From NCBI GenBank assembly GCA_009760855.2, contig WPIO01000099.1, forward strand, positions 879,501-943,500: a DNA stretch of 64,000 bases. The letters run 5' to 3'. The position numbers and the translations under genes are program-made. How positions within the stretch are numbered: position 1 is the first letter of the stretch; every line of letters begins with the position of its first letter. This DNA comes from Cristatella mucedo. Lineage: Eukaryota > Bryozoa > Phylactolaemata > Cristatellidae. Below are positions 1 to 58,001 of this stretch, piece by piece. The notes beneath the pieces were generated by a model that made no database searches, had not been told where the DNA came from, and saw nothing but the letters and a program-made list of their open reading frames with translations.

Positions 1-224
1 CGCTGGGCGGCGCTCTGGTCAGACGGCGGCGGCGGCAGTCGGAGCGATGCGAAGACACCGACGATTCGTCGGCCATTTTTTGACGGTAACTTCCGGCAGC
101 GTTGCGATAGCATCGCAGCCGCGCTTTTTGCTTGGTCTGGGCACAATGGCCACGATATGCAATTTACGTCTGCAGCCGCTCCGCGAAAATTTTGCACGTC
201 TCGTGCAAAATTCGCGCAATCCGG

Positions 225-360
225 AGGTAAGGCACTCTCACTTTGCTCACCTGGATCGCGGGTTCGAGTCGTGCAGAGGGCAAGTCTTTCTTTGGCCACT
301 GCATGCTGGAGTGATAACCACCGAGGCTCTGTTCCGAGGCTTTATGAACGGGGCTGTTTG
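225..360 (+). repeat. Diverged SINE-A-like copy
   Basis: GGTAAGGCACTCTCACTTTG is followed by the box-B-like CGGGTTCGAGTCGTGC and then by a body with GATAACC and GGGGCTGTTTGATAG, in the same order as SINE-A. It is considerably diverged. Confidence 0.4.
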
Positions 361-884
361 ATAGCCCGACCTTTACGAAGAAAAGTTCTCTCTGAGCTGT
401 CGCACATCCGCGTCCAGTCCGGTCGAAGCGTGGCAGTGCGGCGGGGGAGAAAATTGGGGAAGCCGCCTGCTTCGGATGCAGTGGGCAACAGGCGGTCGCG
501 CGTTGACACCGGGCGCTACAGCGAGTTCAATTGATTGATCCCACTGCCGAGCCGTCTGGCAAAGGTGAGTAAAAAAAATACGGTAAAGGTTAGCTACTAC
601 AGCAGCCTCATTTATATGGCGGCAGAAGAGCCACGATGCGGCCGTCGCTCGCGCTGCGGGCGATGTGGAATTGCCTGCATTGCAGTGTAGAAATTGCAGT
701 TCTACCCGAGTACAGAAGAGTCTAAAGTCCGAGTAGTGAAGAGCGAGCAACGAAGGTACGGCAGTATGCCTAAGTACGCAAAGTAAATCGGCCGCTGTCG
801 CCGCGCGTGCACGAACGGAATGGAGGCGAAGAGGAGCGACGAATGCTGTCATTATCCCTTCAGGGGGCCACAACGATGACAGGG

Positions 885-1530
885 TGGTGCCAGCTAAACC
901 GGCCGGATTATGGCGGATAATTATCATTTAGCGCTTATGCGATCGCGCGACAGCCTGGAGCTCGGCACCGACACACTTCACAACGTCCCCTGACAAGAGG
1001 ACATTTAAAAAGAAGCTTAAAACGCCCCTTTTAATTACAGCACCTGCTATTACAGCACTTGCATTTTTTACTACAGCACTTGCTCGTGCCTGCTGCTTGG
1101 TGTGCCAGCAGCATTGCGGATGTCACCAACAAGAATTTGGTAATGCTTTATAGGAAGCATCTGTAAAGCGACTAGAGAGGAATTCACTTCTCTGAGGGCG
1201 CTATACAAATGCATTGTTGCTATTATTATTATTATGCGATGGTTTATTGCCGTTATGAACACTTTTGACTGCGTGTAATCGTCGTCTGCTGTTAAATAGA
1301 TATGTCTGCGTTATGGATACGGATTTGTTGTGTCAAGGTACGAGCGCTCTTCCTCGCTGCCAAGTTCCTGCTACTGCCGATGTACCTGCATGCATTGGTG
1401 CAGCACCTACAAGATAACTACCATGCTGTAGGGTTCCGGCGTATTCGTCAAGCAGCGGCTGAGGCTGTCGCTGCGAGAGCTGCGTTTGCGTCCTAGTTCT
1501 GACCGGAAGGGAAAGCCGCATTCCGCGTTT
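885..1530 (+). repeat. Dispersed LTR-like repeat, copy 1, split by a LINE-A end
   Basis: The segments 885-958 and 1270-1530 match, in order, the two halves of the repeat at 49715-50205 (shared GGATTATGGC-GATAATCAT core, later TTCTGACC and AAAGCCGC). A LINE-A 3' end sits between them. No open frame is convincing. LTR nature is a guess from length and lack of coding. Confidence 0.45.
960..1245 (+). repeat. LINE-A 3' end
   Basis: It contains ACATTTAAAAAGAAGCTTAA, then GGAAGCATCTGTAAAGCGAC and CTCTGAGGGCGCTATACAAA followed by ATT repeats, the LINE-A 3' signature. Confidence 0.75.
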
Positions 1531-1559
1531 GTAGCAACTAGCACGAACACGTAATTTAA

Positions 1560-2075
1560 TGTGTCTCCGTCTGTAACTCCGCAAAGCCACAGAGACTATG
1601 TGGGTGTTATGCAGGAGAGTTGTCTATAGCGCACGCACAGCCTAAGCGGCTTTCGGTACGCATTCGGTAGCCAACAGACTTCATCTCACGCAACAAAGAG
1701 AAAGTGGGAAGCATAGCAGAGTTAGGAGAGCAGTTGAGGTAGTGAGTGGCATGGAAGTAGCAGCTCAGGACAGCTGAAAAGGATGAGCCATAGTCAGCAG
1801 CAGGAGAGTAGTTGTCGTGGCATAAGAATCGTGGATGCGAGTTCTACAATCTAGGACCTGCAGAGCTAAAGCTTTTGTCGCCAACGGTCTTTAAGCGGAA
1901 GAATTGAACGGCTAATTTATTGTCCGTACAGGACCTGAGGGCGCGAAGAGGCTACAACTGGTGCAGCTGTTCAGCTAGGTACGGAGGAGCCAAGCCGTGG
2001 CGGGCCTTGTGGGTCAGCGTAAGAGCTTTGCTCCGTATCCGTTGCTCAACCGGCAGCCGTCCTAGCTCGTACTAC
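1560..2075 (-). repeat. LINE-B fragment (RT C-terminus to 3' end)
   Basis: On the minus strand it runs from GAGCTAGGACGGCTGCCGGT (RT C-terminal domain) to the LINE-B tail with GTTGGCTACCGAATGCGTAC. It lacks an intact frame. Confidence 0.75.
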
Positions 2076-2099
2076 AGTAGCGTGGCTGCGGCCGCTCGA

Positions 2100-3480
2100 A
2101 AATTCTCGAAAGTTGACATGTCCACCGGAACCGACGCACACTGCTGCCTATTCAAAAAAGCATTCGTTCGGCGTTTGTCAGCCGTTTTCTAGGGCCGGAA
2201 GCTGACAGGTTGCTCACGGCGGACGACGAAATACTGGTCCCCGGAAGCTGCCAGGAGGGAGGGTCGCATTGGCTATGAGCTAATAAAAGTCGAGCGAGCT
2301 GATTAGCGAGAGACTCGCCAGCGACGACGTCCGGGCGCAGCAAGCGACTCGCCTTTCTGGGAAGCGGTGGCCGGTGGCGTGACCGTGCCGTCGCCTCTCT
2401 TTCCTGCTAGGACTACCCGCGGCCAGTGAGCGGACCCGCGCCGCCACCCGCAGACTGCTGGCGCCGCTTCCGGAAGCTAGCTCGCCTTCCGGAGGGCAGC
2501 TCGGACTAGCGAGAGCGGCTCTCCCGACGCTCGGCTGTGGACCGGAGAGAGCGAGGAGCACGATCCGTTCCCAGGCGTCCGCGCAGCCAGTGTAGGCGCA
2601 CAGCGAGTGGAATTTGTTGGGGAGCTGCGACGCTGCGTGAAAGCGCTCGGCGGCGTGGAAGCGCACGGCTACTCCGTGGAGGCCGGGTGGGGGTGTTGTG
2701 TGAGCCTGCTGCTTCTGCTATTGTACTTTGTTCAGCAGCGTCGGCCACTGATGACGCCCCATCTGCAACAGGTGGTTGGGCAATTGAATCGGTGCAGCAT
2801 CCGCAGCCTTTGATGTGAGCATGTGGCCCACCGCAGATGCACTCCCCTATCCGTGGTGAGTCAGTCAGCTCGTACATATGTACCCGCTGAGGGAATAAAG
2901 ATCGAGTCTCGTTCACCGCTCACGCGTCCGCTCCGTGTCTCCGTGAGACTCCACAAGAACAGCCGCCGCCGGAGACACTGTTATACGACAGGGGCTTGGC
3001 GAAATCGGGAATCTGGGCTCTTCCATAGAGCGCCACTCTACAGCGAGCATTGAGAGCGACCGGAAGCTGTTGATGACGTCACCAGAACAACCGCCTAAGC
3101 AGACGTTCGGCAGCAGATGGATACCGGGCGCTCAGCAAATTTCATCGCCGTTGGACGAAGCAATGCCTGACGGCCGATGAAAGGGTGCAAGAAGCGTTTG
3201 TTTTCGGTAGCGAAGTCAACAAAACTTGCACGATTATCACTAGTGGCAGCTTATACCAGTCTTTTTTCAAATTTGAAAAACGGCACCATCAACTATAAAT
3301 TCACTCTGCCCGCCTCCGCAGTCCAACGATAAGACGATATTGCGGAAACCGACGGTGAAAAGCCAGCGTCAGGAAGCCGAATGTGCAACGATCAGCGTGC
3401 ATCTCCAAACCGAGGCTTTGCTCCGTGCTGCCAGGGCTTAGATAGAGTCTCTCTGCTTGATTTTCTAGATTTCTAAGCAG
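2100..3480. other. GC-rich stretch without recognised gene or repeat
   Basis: This unit is CpG-rich, mainly 2200-2990, with several short frames, none showing family motifs or convincing splice sites. It could be a promoter or first exon of another gene, but nothing supports that directly. 3000-3480 shows nothing I recognise. Confidence 0.3.
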
Positions 3481-3489
3481 CTCTTTATT

Positions 3490-3960
3490 ATATTGAACCC
3501 CGAGTCCTTCTTGAGCGCCCGCAATTCCTGCCAGGGCTTCGCTGGTAGCTCTCTGAAGTGGTTAAAGTCATATCTCAGCGGAAGACCAGAGCGTTTGTGT
3601 CAACGCGAGGCAGCCATCCGCGGAGCCTCACGAGCACGAGGTCAAAGCCAAGGCTCGTTGCTTGGTCCACGCTTTCCACAATTAATACGCCCCCACTTGC
3701 CGATGCAACTTTCTAGAGCAGTGGAGACTTTAATTGTTACGCCGATGACACGCAGCTGTACCTATGCTTCGATCTTTCCCAGCCCTCCGGCGTGTCAAAC
3801 TCCCTCAACTCCACTGCTGCACGCATTGAAGACATTCGCACTTGGAGGGCAACAAACTTTCTTTCTCTCTCAAGTTTGATGGCAATTGAAACTGACTTAC
3901 TAGTTATGAGCAAATCAAGTGCCATTCAGAGCCTAGAAAGCTAAAAACTTGAAATCGGCA
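3490..3960 (+). repeat. LINE-A reverse transcriptase fragment
   Basis: Across frames it reads LKWLKSYLSGR, QGSLLGP, then YADDTQLYLCFDLSQPS, the RT active-site box. Frameshifts break it, so it is a dead copy. The same amino acid run recurs in the 54425-55320 copy. Confidence 0.8.
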
Positions 3961-4029
3961 AAGCCAGCATTTGTCCCAGCGTGCATCTGCACGAAATCTA
4001 CGCGTCCAGCTATAAATAAAGCGCGAGCG

Positions 4030-4130
4030 CCGCCCTAGTCTTCGCTAGACGACCTTGACTTCACTAGACGACCTTGATCTCACTAGACGATCTAGCCCTC
4101 ACTAGACTGACCTAGATCTCACTAGACGAC
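4030..4130. repeat. Short tandem repeat, about 20-bp unit
   Basis: About five degenerate units contain CACTAGACGACCTTGA. Confidence 0.75.
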
Positions 4131-4539
4131 CGCACCGGCTCGGTCGCCAGACGACTACACGCCTGCGAGTCCGGCAAGCCAAACTCGTTTAACTCTCAAG
4201 CTGCGTAATTATGGTCATTGGTACCTGCGACACCTCGGTACTAATTAGCGATACCTGTAGCATCTTTAGGCAGGAGTTATTTACTTAAGGTACTTCCCAT
4301 AAGCATTGCTGTCATGTAAGCAATCTGAATTATGTTTTAATATCGACATTGCTGACAACTGTGGGTATGAGCACATTTCAAAGCTAATTTTTTCCATTTA
4401 AAATGTGAATATTTTGACGCAATAAAAAATTTAAAGCATTTAAAAAGTAGCTGTAAAGGCTGAGAAGCACAGGTTCAGCCATCCCGTTGCCTGTGTGGTG
4501 GCTTGCAGGGGTGGGAGAGAGTCACCCAAATAAGTTCAA

Positions 4540-5128
4540 TGACTTGTATGTCGTGAGCGTCGTAGTTGCCACATCATTACCCTTCTCGTCGACCTGCACC
4601 GGCTCCCAGTCAAGAAGCGAATAAACTTCAAGGTTTTGTTACTCACTTTTAGGTCCCTTCTATCTATCAGATATACTCCCCCACCAGGATAAACATCATA
4701 CCACCTACTTTTCGGATTCTAAATGCTAACCCATACCCCGTAAAAATCTCAAATCCTTTGAATAGTGTTTTTAGTTAGTATGCTCCCGAAGCCTGGAACT
4801 CACTTCCGACCGGCGTTACGACATCCCCTAACTTGACGACGTATAAAAAGAAGCTGAAAACATGTCTATTTATCACAGAATTTAGTGGTTCTATGTCATT
4901 CGTCCTTTGTTTACTTATGCGTGCTGACTTTGTCCATACTGCCACTGAACATATTTGCATGCTGACCATTTGCATGTCACGTCTAGCCATGCTATGCTTA
5001 TTGGCATTGAAAATGCAACCATTGACCATCCGATCGTGCTTCCTTTGCGGCAAATGTAAAGTGCTTAAAAATATGTTAAGTTCTCTGAGAGTGCTATAAC
5101 AAATGTATTATTATTATTATTATTAACA
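4540..5128 (+). repeat. LINE-A 3' half
   Basis: It starts in the RT C-terminal segment (GTCGTGAGCG ... CCAGTCAAGAAGCG) and ends with the terminal CTCTGAGAGTGCTATAAC followed by (ATT)n. Confidence 0.85.
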
Positions 5129-5439
5129 TTAATGACAGACCGACTAAGGTTGGTATTTTCCGACTATAATACAGCTGTGAAGAGTATTAGATGGGGCTTG
5201 CAATGAGTTCTTGATGTAAAGTTACGGAAGCATAGCAGCCTTTAGGTAAAATCTTACGACGAGTGAAAAAAGAGTGGCAGGATAGGGAGACTGGTCTGAG
5301 ATTCAACAAATAAAAAAATTGGTACAACCCGTCGACTATTAGTACCAATGCAGGCCAACCGAAGACTAGGCATTCATGCATGGCATTGCTAAAAAATTCA
5401 TTCGGAATTCATTTGGCATTCATTCGGCTGCACAATTAA

Positions 5440-5992
5440 CAGCAAGAACCAGCGGCTAAGAAAACTCGGGGCTCTCTTAAGGAGGAGTAGGAGAAGCAGC
5501 AGCAGCAGTAAGGCAGCAGGAACCGGCGGCTAAGAAAACTCGGGGCTCTCTTAAGGAGGAGGAGGAGAAGCAGCAGCAGCAGCAGCAGTAAGGCAGCAGG
5601 AACCGGCGGCTAAGGAAACTCGGGGCTCTCTTAAGGAGGAGGAGGAGAAGCAGCAGCAGCAGCAGCAGTAAGGCAGCAGGAACCGGCGGCTAAGGAAACT
5701 CGGGGCTCTCTTAAGGAGGAGGAGGAGAAGCAGCAGCAGCAGCAGCAGTAAGGCAGCAGGAACCGGCGGCTAAGAAAACTCGGGGCTCTCTTAAGGAGGA
5801 GGAGGAGAAGCACCAGCAGCAGCAGTAAGGCAGCAGGAACCGGCGGCTAAGGAAACTCGGGGCTCTCTTAAGGAGGAGGAGGAGAAGCAGCAGCAGCAGC
5901 AGCAGTAAGGCAGCAGGAACCGGCGGCTAAGAAAACTCGGGGCTCTCTTAAGGAGGAGGAGACGAAGCAGCAGCAGCAGAGTAAGGCACGAA
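5440..5992. repeat. Minisatellite, about 80-bp unit, seven copies
   Basis: Units carrying AACCGGCGGCTAAG begin at about 5447, 5521, 5601, 5681, 5761, 5838 and 5918. Each holds ACTCGGGGCTCTCTTAAGG, a GGA run and a CAG run. Long minus-strand frames over it are repeat translation, not a gene. Confidence 0.96.
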
Positions 5993-6327
5993 GAGCTGCA
6001 GAAAGGAAGCGGCTCCGTTCTACGCGAGAGTGAGCTCTTCATTTTTACACAGACCGTTAAGCTGCCGGAAGTCCTGCATCCTGCTTTTTAAAGGCCGAAG
6101 GCGGAAGGCTCGGTTTCTGTAGAGACCGCAGCCACTTAGTGAGCCGCCGAGGTCGGTACATTGCTGCAAGGTCACCTTGCTCTAACGCTAGTGACCGCTA
6201 CTTAGGCGTACCTGGCTATTGCAAAAAACTCAATTTTCAAGTTCCTTCAAACGATGAAACGGGAGGTGTCGTTCTGGAGCCCTCAACCACAACGACCGTG
6301 CGAACCGGAAATCAAGAGACGCGTGTA

Positions 6328-6470
6328 ATTCAATAATTTGCATAGCGCCCTAAGAGAACGAAGTCTCTATTCAGGTGCTTCACAGATGCCACGGGACTTG
6401 AGACCACGATCTCGGCCAGACCTTGGTCGGGGCGAGCACCTAGACCACTGGGCCAAACCAGACGGAGTCA
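6328..6470 (-). repeat. SINE-B copy
   Basis: TTGCATAGCGCCCTAAGAGA ... CAGGTGCTTCACA joins a tRNA-like head (GACCTTGGTCGGGGCGAGC ... CTGGGCCAAACCAG) on the minus strand. Confidence 0.82.
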
Positions 6471-6479
6471 CACTACATT

Positions 6480-7300
6480 TATTTTGTTACTTTGTACAAG
6501 TCATTTTTGCAACCGTGCCAATGCCTTATTTGAACTTGCTGTGCGAACGTAAAAATGACAGAACAAAAAAACATAAAAACTACACCGGTTTATAAAAAAC
6601 GTCCAGTTGTACATTCGACTTAAAAAGATTATTTATATCTTGCGGAGCTGTAGAGGGGTGAGGCGTTATGCCACGCCCCTGTGGGATTTATCTCCCTCTC
6701 GACGGCACATTTGTTAATATTTGTCAAAGACCGTGTCAAAAATGGTAGGAGTAGAGAGGCTGCAGTTTATATTTCAATTTTTTTAGAGCAGCGTTCCACG
6801 TTTAAGCGCCAGCTTTCGTATAATTGCAATCGTGCGATATCAAGCCAAGCGGCCTCCAGATGCCTAGATTGCCTAACACTTTCAAACTTCAAAACAGCTG
6901 CTATTTTGCACAATAGGCGCTGCCAAGTTGTGGTTATAATTCTCCGTTATAGTTAACCTCATTCTGGCTTCATCCATCGGATTTCACGCTCTTGCCTGTG
7001 CACACACTCATGCAATAGTCTTCCAATATGGTTCTGTCTCGCCAGCTTCCGGCTTCCGAGTCGGACTCCATCTTAATATTGGCTGATATGCCCAACTGTA
7101 CGCCGTTCGAATCAACTGTAAAAGCTTTGGCAACATTTATCGAATTGTACGATCTTTAAAAACAGTCCTACTTACATATTTATAGAAGAGACCTAACGGC
7201 AATATCCATCGCTTGCGGTAATCACGGAAATCGCCGGCAATTGCTTGCAGCGATCACCTTAACGGCAATCGCCAACGGAATCACCCAATTTTCCTCCTTT
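6480..7300. other. AT-rich intergenic DNA, nothing recognised
   Basis: There are no supported coding frames and no copy of the four repeat groups. Confidence 0.4.
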
Positions 7301-7345
7301 GCTTTTTAAAAGATCTCGAAAATATTGCCGGATTATTTTTATAAG

Positions 7346-7349
7346 TTTG

Positions 7350-7388
<39 letters not shown>
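7346..7388. repeat. (TA)n microsatellite
   Basis: Uninterrupted TA run. Confidence 0.97.
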
Positions 7389-7390
<2 letters not shown>

Positions 7391-7445
7391 CATGTCTTTA
7401 ATAAATTATCGACCTCTTCGTTGTTTTAAATTAATTACTCGATAT

Positions 7446-7590
7446 GCCAAGCTGTTTGGCCCAGTGGTTACGGTACTCGCCCAGATCAAGGTCTGGCCGA
7501 GGTTGTGGGCTCGAGCCCCGTGGCATATGTGAAGCGCCTGAATAGATATTAAGTTTTCTTAGAGTGCTATGCAAATGAATTTTTATCATT
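7446..7590 (+). repeat. SINE-B copy
   Basis: A tRNA-like head GGCCCAGTGGTTACGG ... TGTGGGCTCGAGCCCCG (box A and box B like) runs into GAAGCGCCTGAATAGATATT and CTATGCAAATGAA. Confidence 0.88.
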
Positions 7591-7599
7591 TCTGTATAA

Positions 7600-8280
7600 C
7601 GGCCATTGGATATGGCAGCTAAACTGTGCTGCTTTTCAGTTTTAATTTAGAGTGAAGTAACTTCATTGACCCTAAGAATATAGCTATCTATCTAGAAAAA
7701 AATGAAGTGAATTATCAATGATGAGAATTCGGTGGCCCATGTAAGTCTGTATGTCAAGTGGTCTGTTATAACTTGCTGCGCATCATCAAAATTACGAAAT
7801 ATACCAGGGACAAAATTAACAGCATTACGAATAATATTACCAATCGGGTTTTTAGCGATCTTAATCTAATTGAAGTTTCCTCACAAGTAGCAGAACCTTT
7901 CAACATACCAAAGGGAAGCAATGCTTGAATATCTATACATGAAAGTTATAGGAGCGAAGCATAAGAGTTAAGCACGCTAGAGGTTTCTGCACACGAAATG
8001 GTGGTGCACGTAAGCCTAGGAAACAGAGCTCGTCTCCTGAAAAAAGTCGTCCTGAGGTTTTATTTCCATGGTACTCACTGCCACGATTAGCCTCCTGCCT
8101 CGGCTATACTTTTAACTATGTATTGCTGTGTGAGACAATGGTTGCTGGCAACGGTATGTTCACAAAAAGCCACTTACGCTTAGAGTGCACCTGCAGAATA
8201 ACCAACCGCCAGCGTAACACTCACTTAGTCTTCCTCGTGGCTTTGCCGCGTTACAGATGGGATACGTTGTATTACTACAG
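7600..8280. other. Unassigned intergenic DNA
   Basis: No gene or known repeat is recognised; short frames only. Confidence 0.35.
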
Positions 8281-8283
8281 CAC

Positions 8284-8341
<58 letters not shown>

Positions 8342-8385
8342 CATATATATATAAGCATATATATATATATATATATATATCAGAA
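8284..8385. repeat. (TA)n microsatellite with interruptions
   Basis: Two long TA runs are separated by AAAGCATATATATATAAGCA. Confidence 0.97.
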
Positions 8386-8544
8386 GTTTTGGCAGCAAAG
8401 TCATTTTCTCATTTCAGTACAGGGCGTGATCATTAAAAAGGAAAATATAACAAAACGCTAAACAAGAATTTGCTTTACAAACAATGAATGTGAACATAGT
8501 GAAGTTCAAGTAATAGTTAGCATTTCCTGCGCCTTTTCTCCAGG

Positions 8545-8910
8545 TACTCTGTACTCTGTGCTCCCAAAGCCTGGAACTCCCTCCCGGCCTGCGTCAGAAC
8601 ATCCCCCTGACTTGACCACATTTAAAAAGAACTTAAAAACGCACCTATTTAGGACAGCATTTAGTGGGTCCCTGTGATTCGTCCTTGATATGCTTATGCG
8701 TGCTGACACTGTGCATGCTGCCACTAACCATACTTGCATGCTGACCCTGTGCATGTCACCCCTAAGCTTGTTATTCATTTTGCTTGTTTATCAAGCATGA
8801 TATTACTCACGATTCAATCGCGTTTCCCTTTGCAGCAAATGTAAAGCGCCTAGAGAGAGATTGAGTTCTCTGAGGGCGCTTTATCAAGTGCATTATTATT
8901 ATCATTATTA
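8545..8910 (+). repeat. LINE-A 3' end
   Basis: It has CCTGGAACTCCCTCCCGGCC, GACCACATTTAAAAAGAACT, the TGCATGCTGCCACTAACCAT block, and a terminal stem-loop with an (ATT)n-like tail. Confidence 0.9.
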
Positions 8911-9220
8911 CTTTGCTGGTGGCATCGTGAGATGCCGAGAGGCATTTGACACGTTCTCCTAATTACTAACTTCCTATCGAGCTCGATTAGCTACTTACTC
9001 TACAGACAATATGTGACAAGAGTTATCTGTGGTAGCGACTGAATGGCCAGATTCAAAGTCAGTCGCTATATATTTGCTGCTGTGACCTGCTTCTGTAGAT
9101 GGTTTGCATCACCTACAGCAACTTTGGCAACAATCATCGATCTACCGATCTGCGGATGCTCTGTACGACAGCCTCATTAATATAATACAATTAATTATAA
9201 GAATACGCGTGTATAGCAGG

Positions 9221-9246
9221 TTTAGGGTTTGGGGTTTAGGGTTAGC
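9221..9246 (+). repeat. Interstitial telomere-like motif
   Basis: TTTAGGGTTTGGGG is followed by TTTAGGGTTAGC, a short degenerate TTAGGG-type run. It may be chance. Confidence 0.5.
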
Positions 9247-9536
9247 AACCTCTGAGAACCGAATATCCTTCTAGGCACTTTAAATATGCCCTAAATAAAG
9301 CATGACCGACTAATTAGCGGTAACTCACGAAATGTCATCAAGCCTGACATTGCTTGATGGGTGGCATGCACAAAGTCAACTTGTAAAACAGGATAAATGA
9401 AAGCACGCACAGTGTCAGAACGCTGAATCGCAAGTGTCCATTAAATGCAGGTGCGTTTTAAGCTTCTTTTTAAATGTCAAGTCAAGGTATGTTGTCACGT
9501 CAGTCGGGAGTGAGCTCCGGGCTGTAGGAGCTCATT

Positions 9537-9702
9537 CTAGCTGATTTAATAGCCTGTTGTATATCGTCAGAAGAGCATTTACGACTATCACCGCCGTTTG
9601 CAGTAGCGACAAAGAATCACCCACCCAGGATTCGAACCCACAACCTCGGGACCAAGGTCGTGTAAAGCAACCGCCTTACCTGGTGTGCCATCACGGCTCA
9701 CA
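9537..9702 (-). repeat. SINE-A copy nested in LINE-A
   Basis: On the minus strand it starts at GTGAGCCGTGATGGCACACC, has box B GTGGGTTCGAATCCTGG, and ends in CAGGCTATTAAATCAGCTAG. Confidence 0.9.
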
Positions 9703-10017
9703 ACGCCTACGAACTACAGGTCCTCTCTCCAAACGTTTTGAGGTTAGTACGAGGTATAGCTGAACTATTTGAGACGGAACAGCTGGCGGTACAATTTCTG
9801 GCCCGTTTGAGGAGAAGCTCTGATAAATAGGCTGGAGCCAAAGAACGATAGAACGTAGAAGTGAGTGACAAAATCTTGAAGCCGGTGCGTTGCTTGACTG
9901 GGATTCAGTGCAGGTCGATGAGAAGTGGTATGATGTGGCAACTTTGACGCTCACGACAGACAAGCCAAGATGCAGAATCTTACACCCTGTTAATGCCTGA
10001 TAGCATTAAAGCCGGTA

Positions 10018-10194
10018 AAAAAAATCCTAGCTGATTAAACAGCCTCTTTTTGTATAGCGACAGAAGAGCCTTTACGGCTATCACCAACACTTGCAGTGGC
10101 GATAAGGAATCGCCCACTGCAGGAATCGAACCCACGACCTCGGTCCCGAGGTCGTGAAAGCAACCGCCTTACCTAGTGTGCCACCAAGGCTCCG
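10018..10194 (-). repeat. SINE-A copy nested in LINE-A
   Basis: It is full length. CCGGTA flanks both sides, consistent with a short target-site duplication. The A/B boxes and the GAGGCTGTTTAATCAGCTAG tail are intact. Confidence 0.92.
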
Positions 10195-10245
10195 GTAGAC
10201 CAGCAAGCAGCGAGTTACAGAAGTCGAGACGGGTCAAGACATTTC

Positions 10246-10813
10246 GTTTTTCCTACGTTCGTGTATTAAAACAGGGTAAGTAAAAATAGGAGAGCAAAAC
10301 GAGAGAGCGGGCCGCCGGCTGTCGAAATTCTCGCGCGTTGCACCTGTTGCCACTGCAGACCCGTCATCGGCGGCACCCGAGCATGGCACACGTCGCCACA
10401 CACGCTCGCTCGCTTGCCGAAGATTTCCTGGCGACTTCGCGACTGCTGCTGCTTCGGGTGTGACGCTGCTGCGGAAGAAATTCGGCGGCGGCGGAGCGAC
10501 GATGGAAGTCGCAACGTCTCGCTCTCGCCTCGCTCCTCGCTGTTTGGAGCTCGAGCCGAAGTCGCACCCGGCGGAGGCGGCGGCGGCGACCTCGCGCTGC
10601 TGGCCCTCAACGCTTACGCTACGACGGTGGCGGCCTCGGAGCGAGCGAGCAAGCCGCCGCCGCCGCCGAGAAGCCTCCGAGCTTCGAGTGAAGCTTCGAG
10701 CGAGCTTCGACCCTCGGGCGAAGCTTCGACACGAGCGTGGGCGCCGGCTAACAGCGGCGTGCGGACGGCGACGATTTGTCGCCTCCCGGCCGCCGTCTTC
10801 GCTCGCGTCGTCA
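10246..10813. other. GC-rich 3' flank of chitin synthase
   Basis: This is the DNA just beyond the stop codon and presumably contains the 3' UTR. It has AGCTTCGAGCG-type short repeats and no gene motif in any frame. Confidence 0.4.

Positions 10814-58001
<47,188 letters not shown>

Larger units (their letters stand above)
9395..10245 (-). repeat. LINE-A copy interrupted by two SINE-A insertions
   Basis: Minus-strand LINE-A pieces at 9395-9536, 9703-10017 and 10195-10245 are collinear. The middle piece encodes the RT end (PLIYQSF..., HSLAP-like segment). SINE-A copies fill the two gaps. Confidence 0.85.

Noticed and set aside
5440-5992. CRISPR array
   Set aside because: The repeats are contiguous 80-bp units without unique spacers, in animal DNA.
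5631-6042. Minus-strand Leu/Cys/Ser-rich frames
   Set aside because: They repeat exactly with the 80-bp minisatellite and have no domain.
9221-9246. Chromosome end
   Set aside because: Only about four degenerate TTAGGG-like units, flanked by ordinary sequence on both sides.
10018-10194. Functional tRNA gene
   Set aside because: Box-B-like GGTTCGA is present, but the cloverleaf is incomplete and many copies share a long non-tRNA tail, so these are SINEs.
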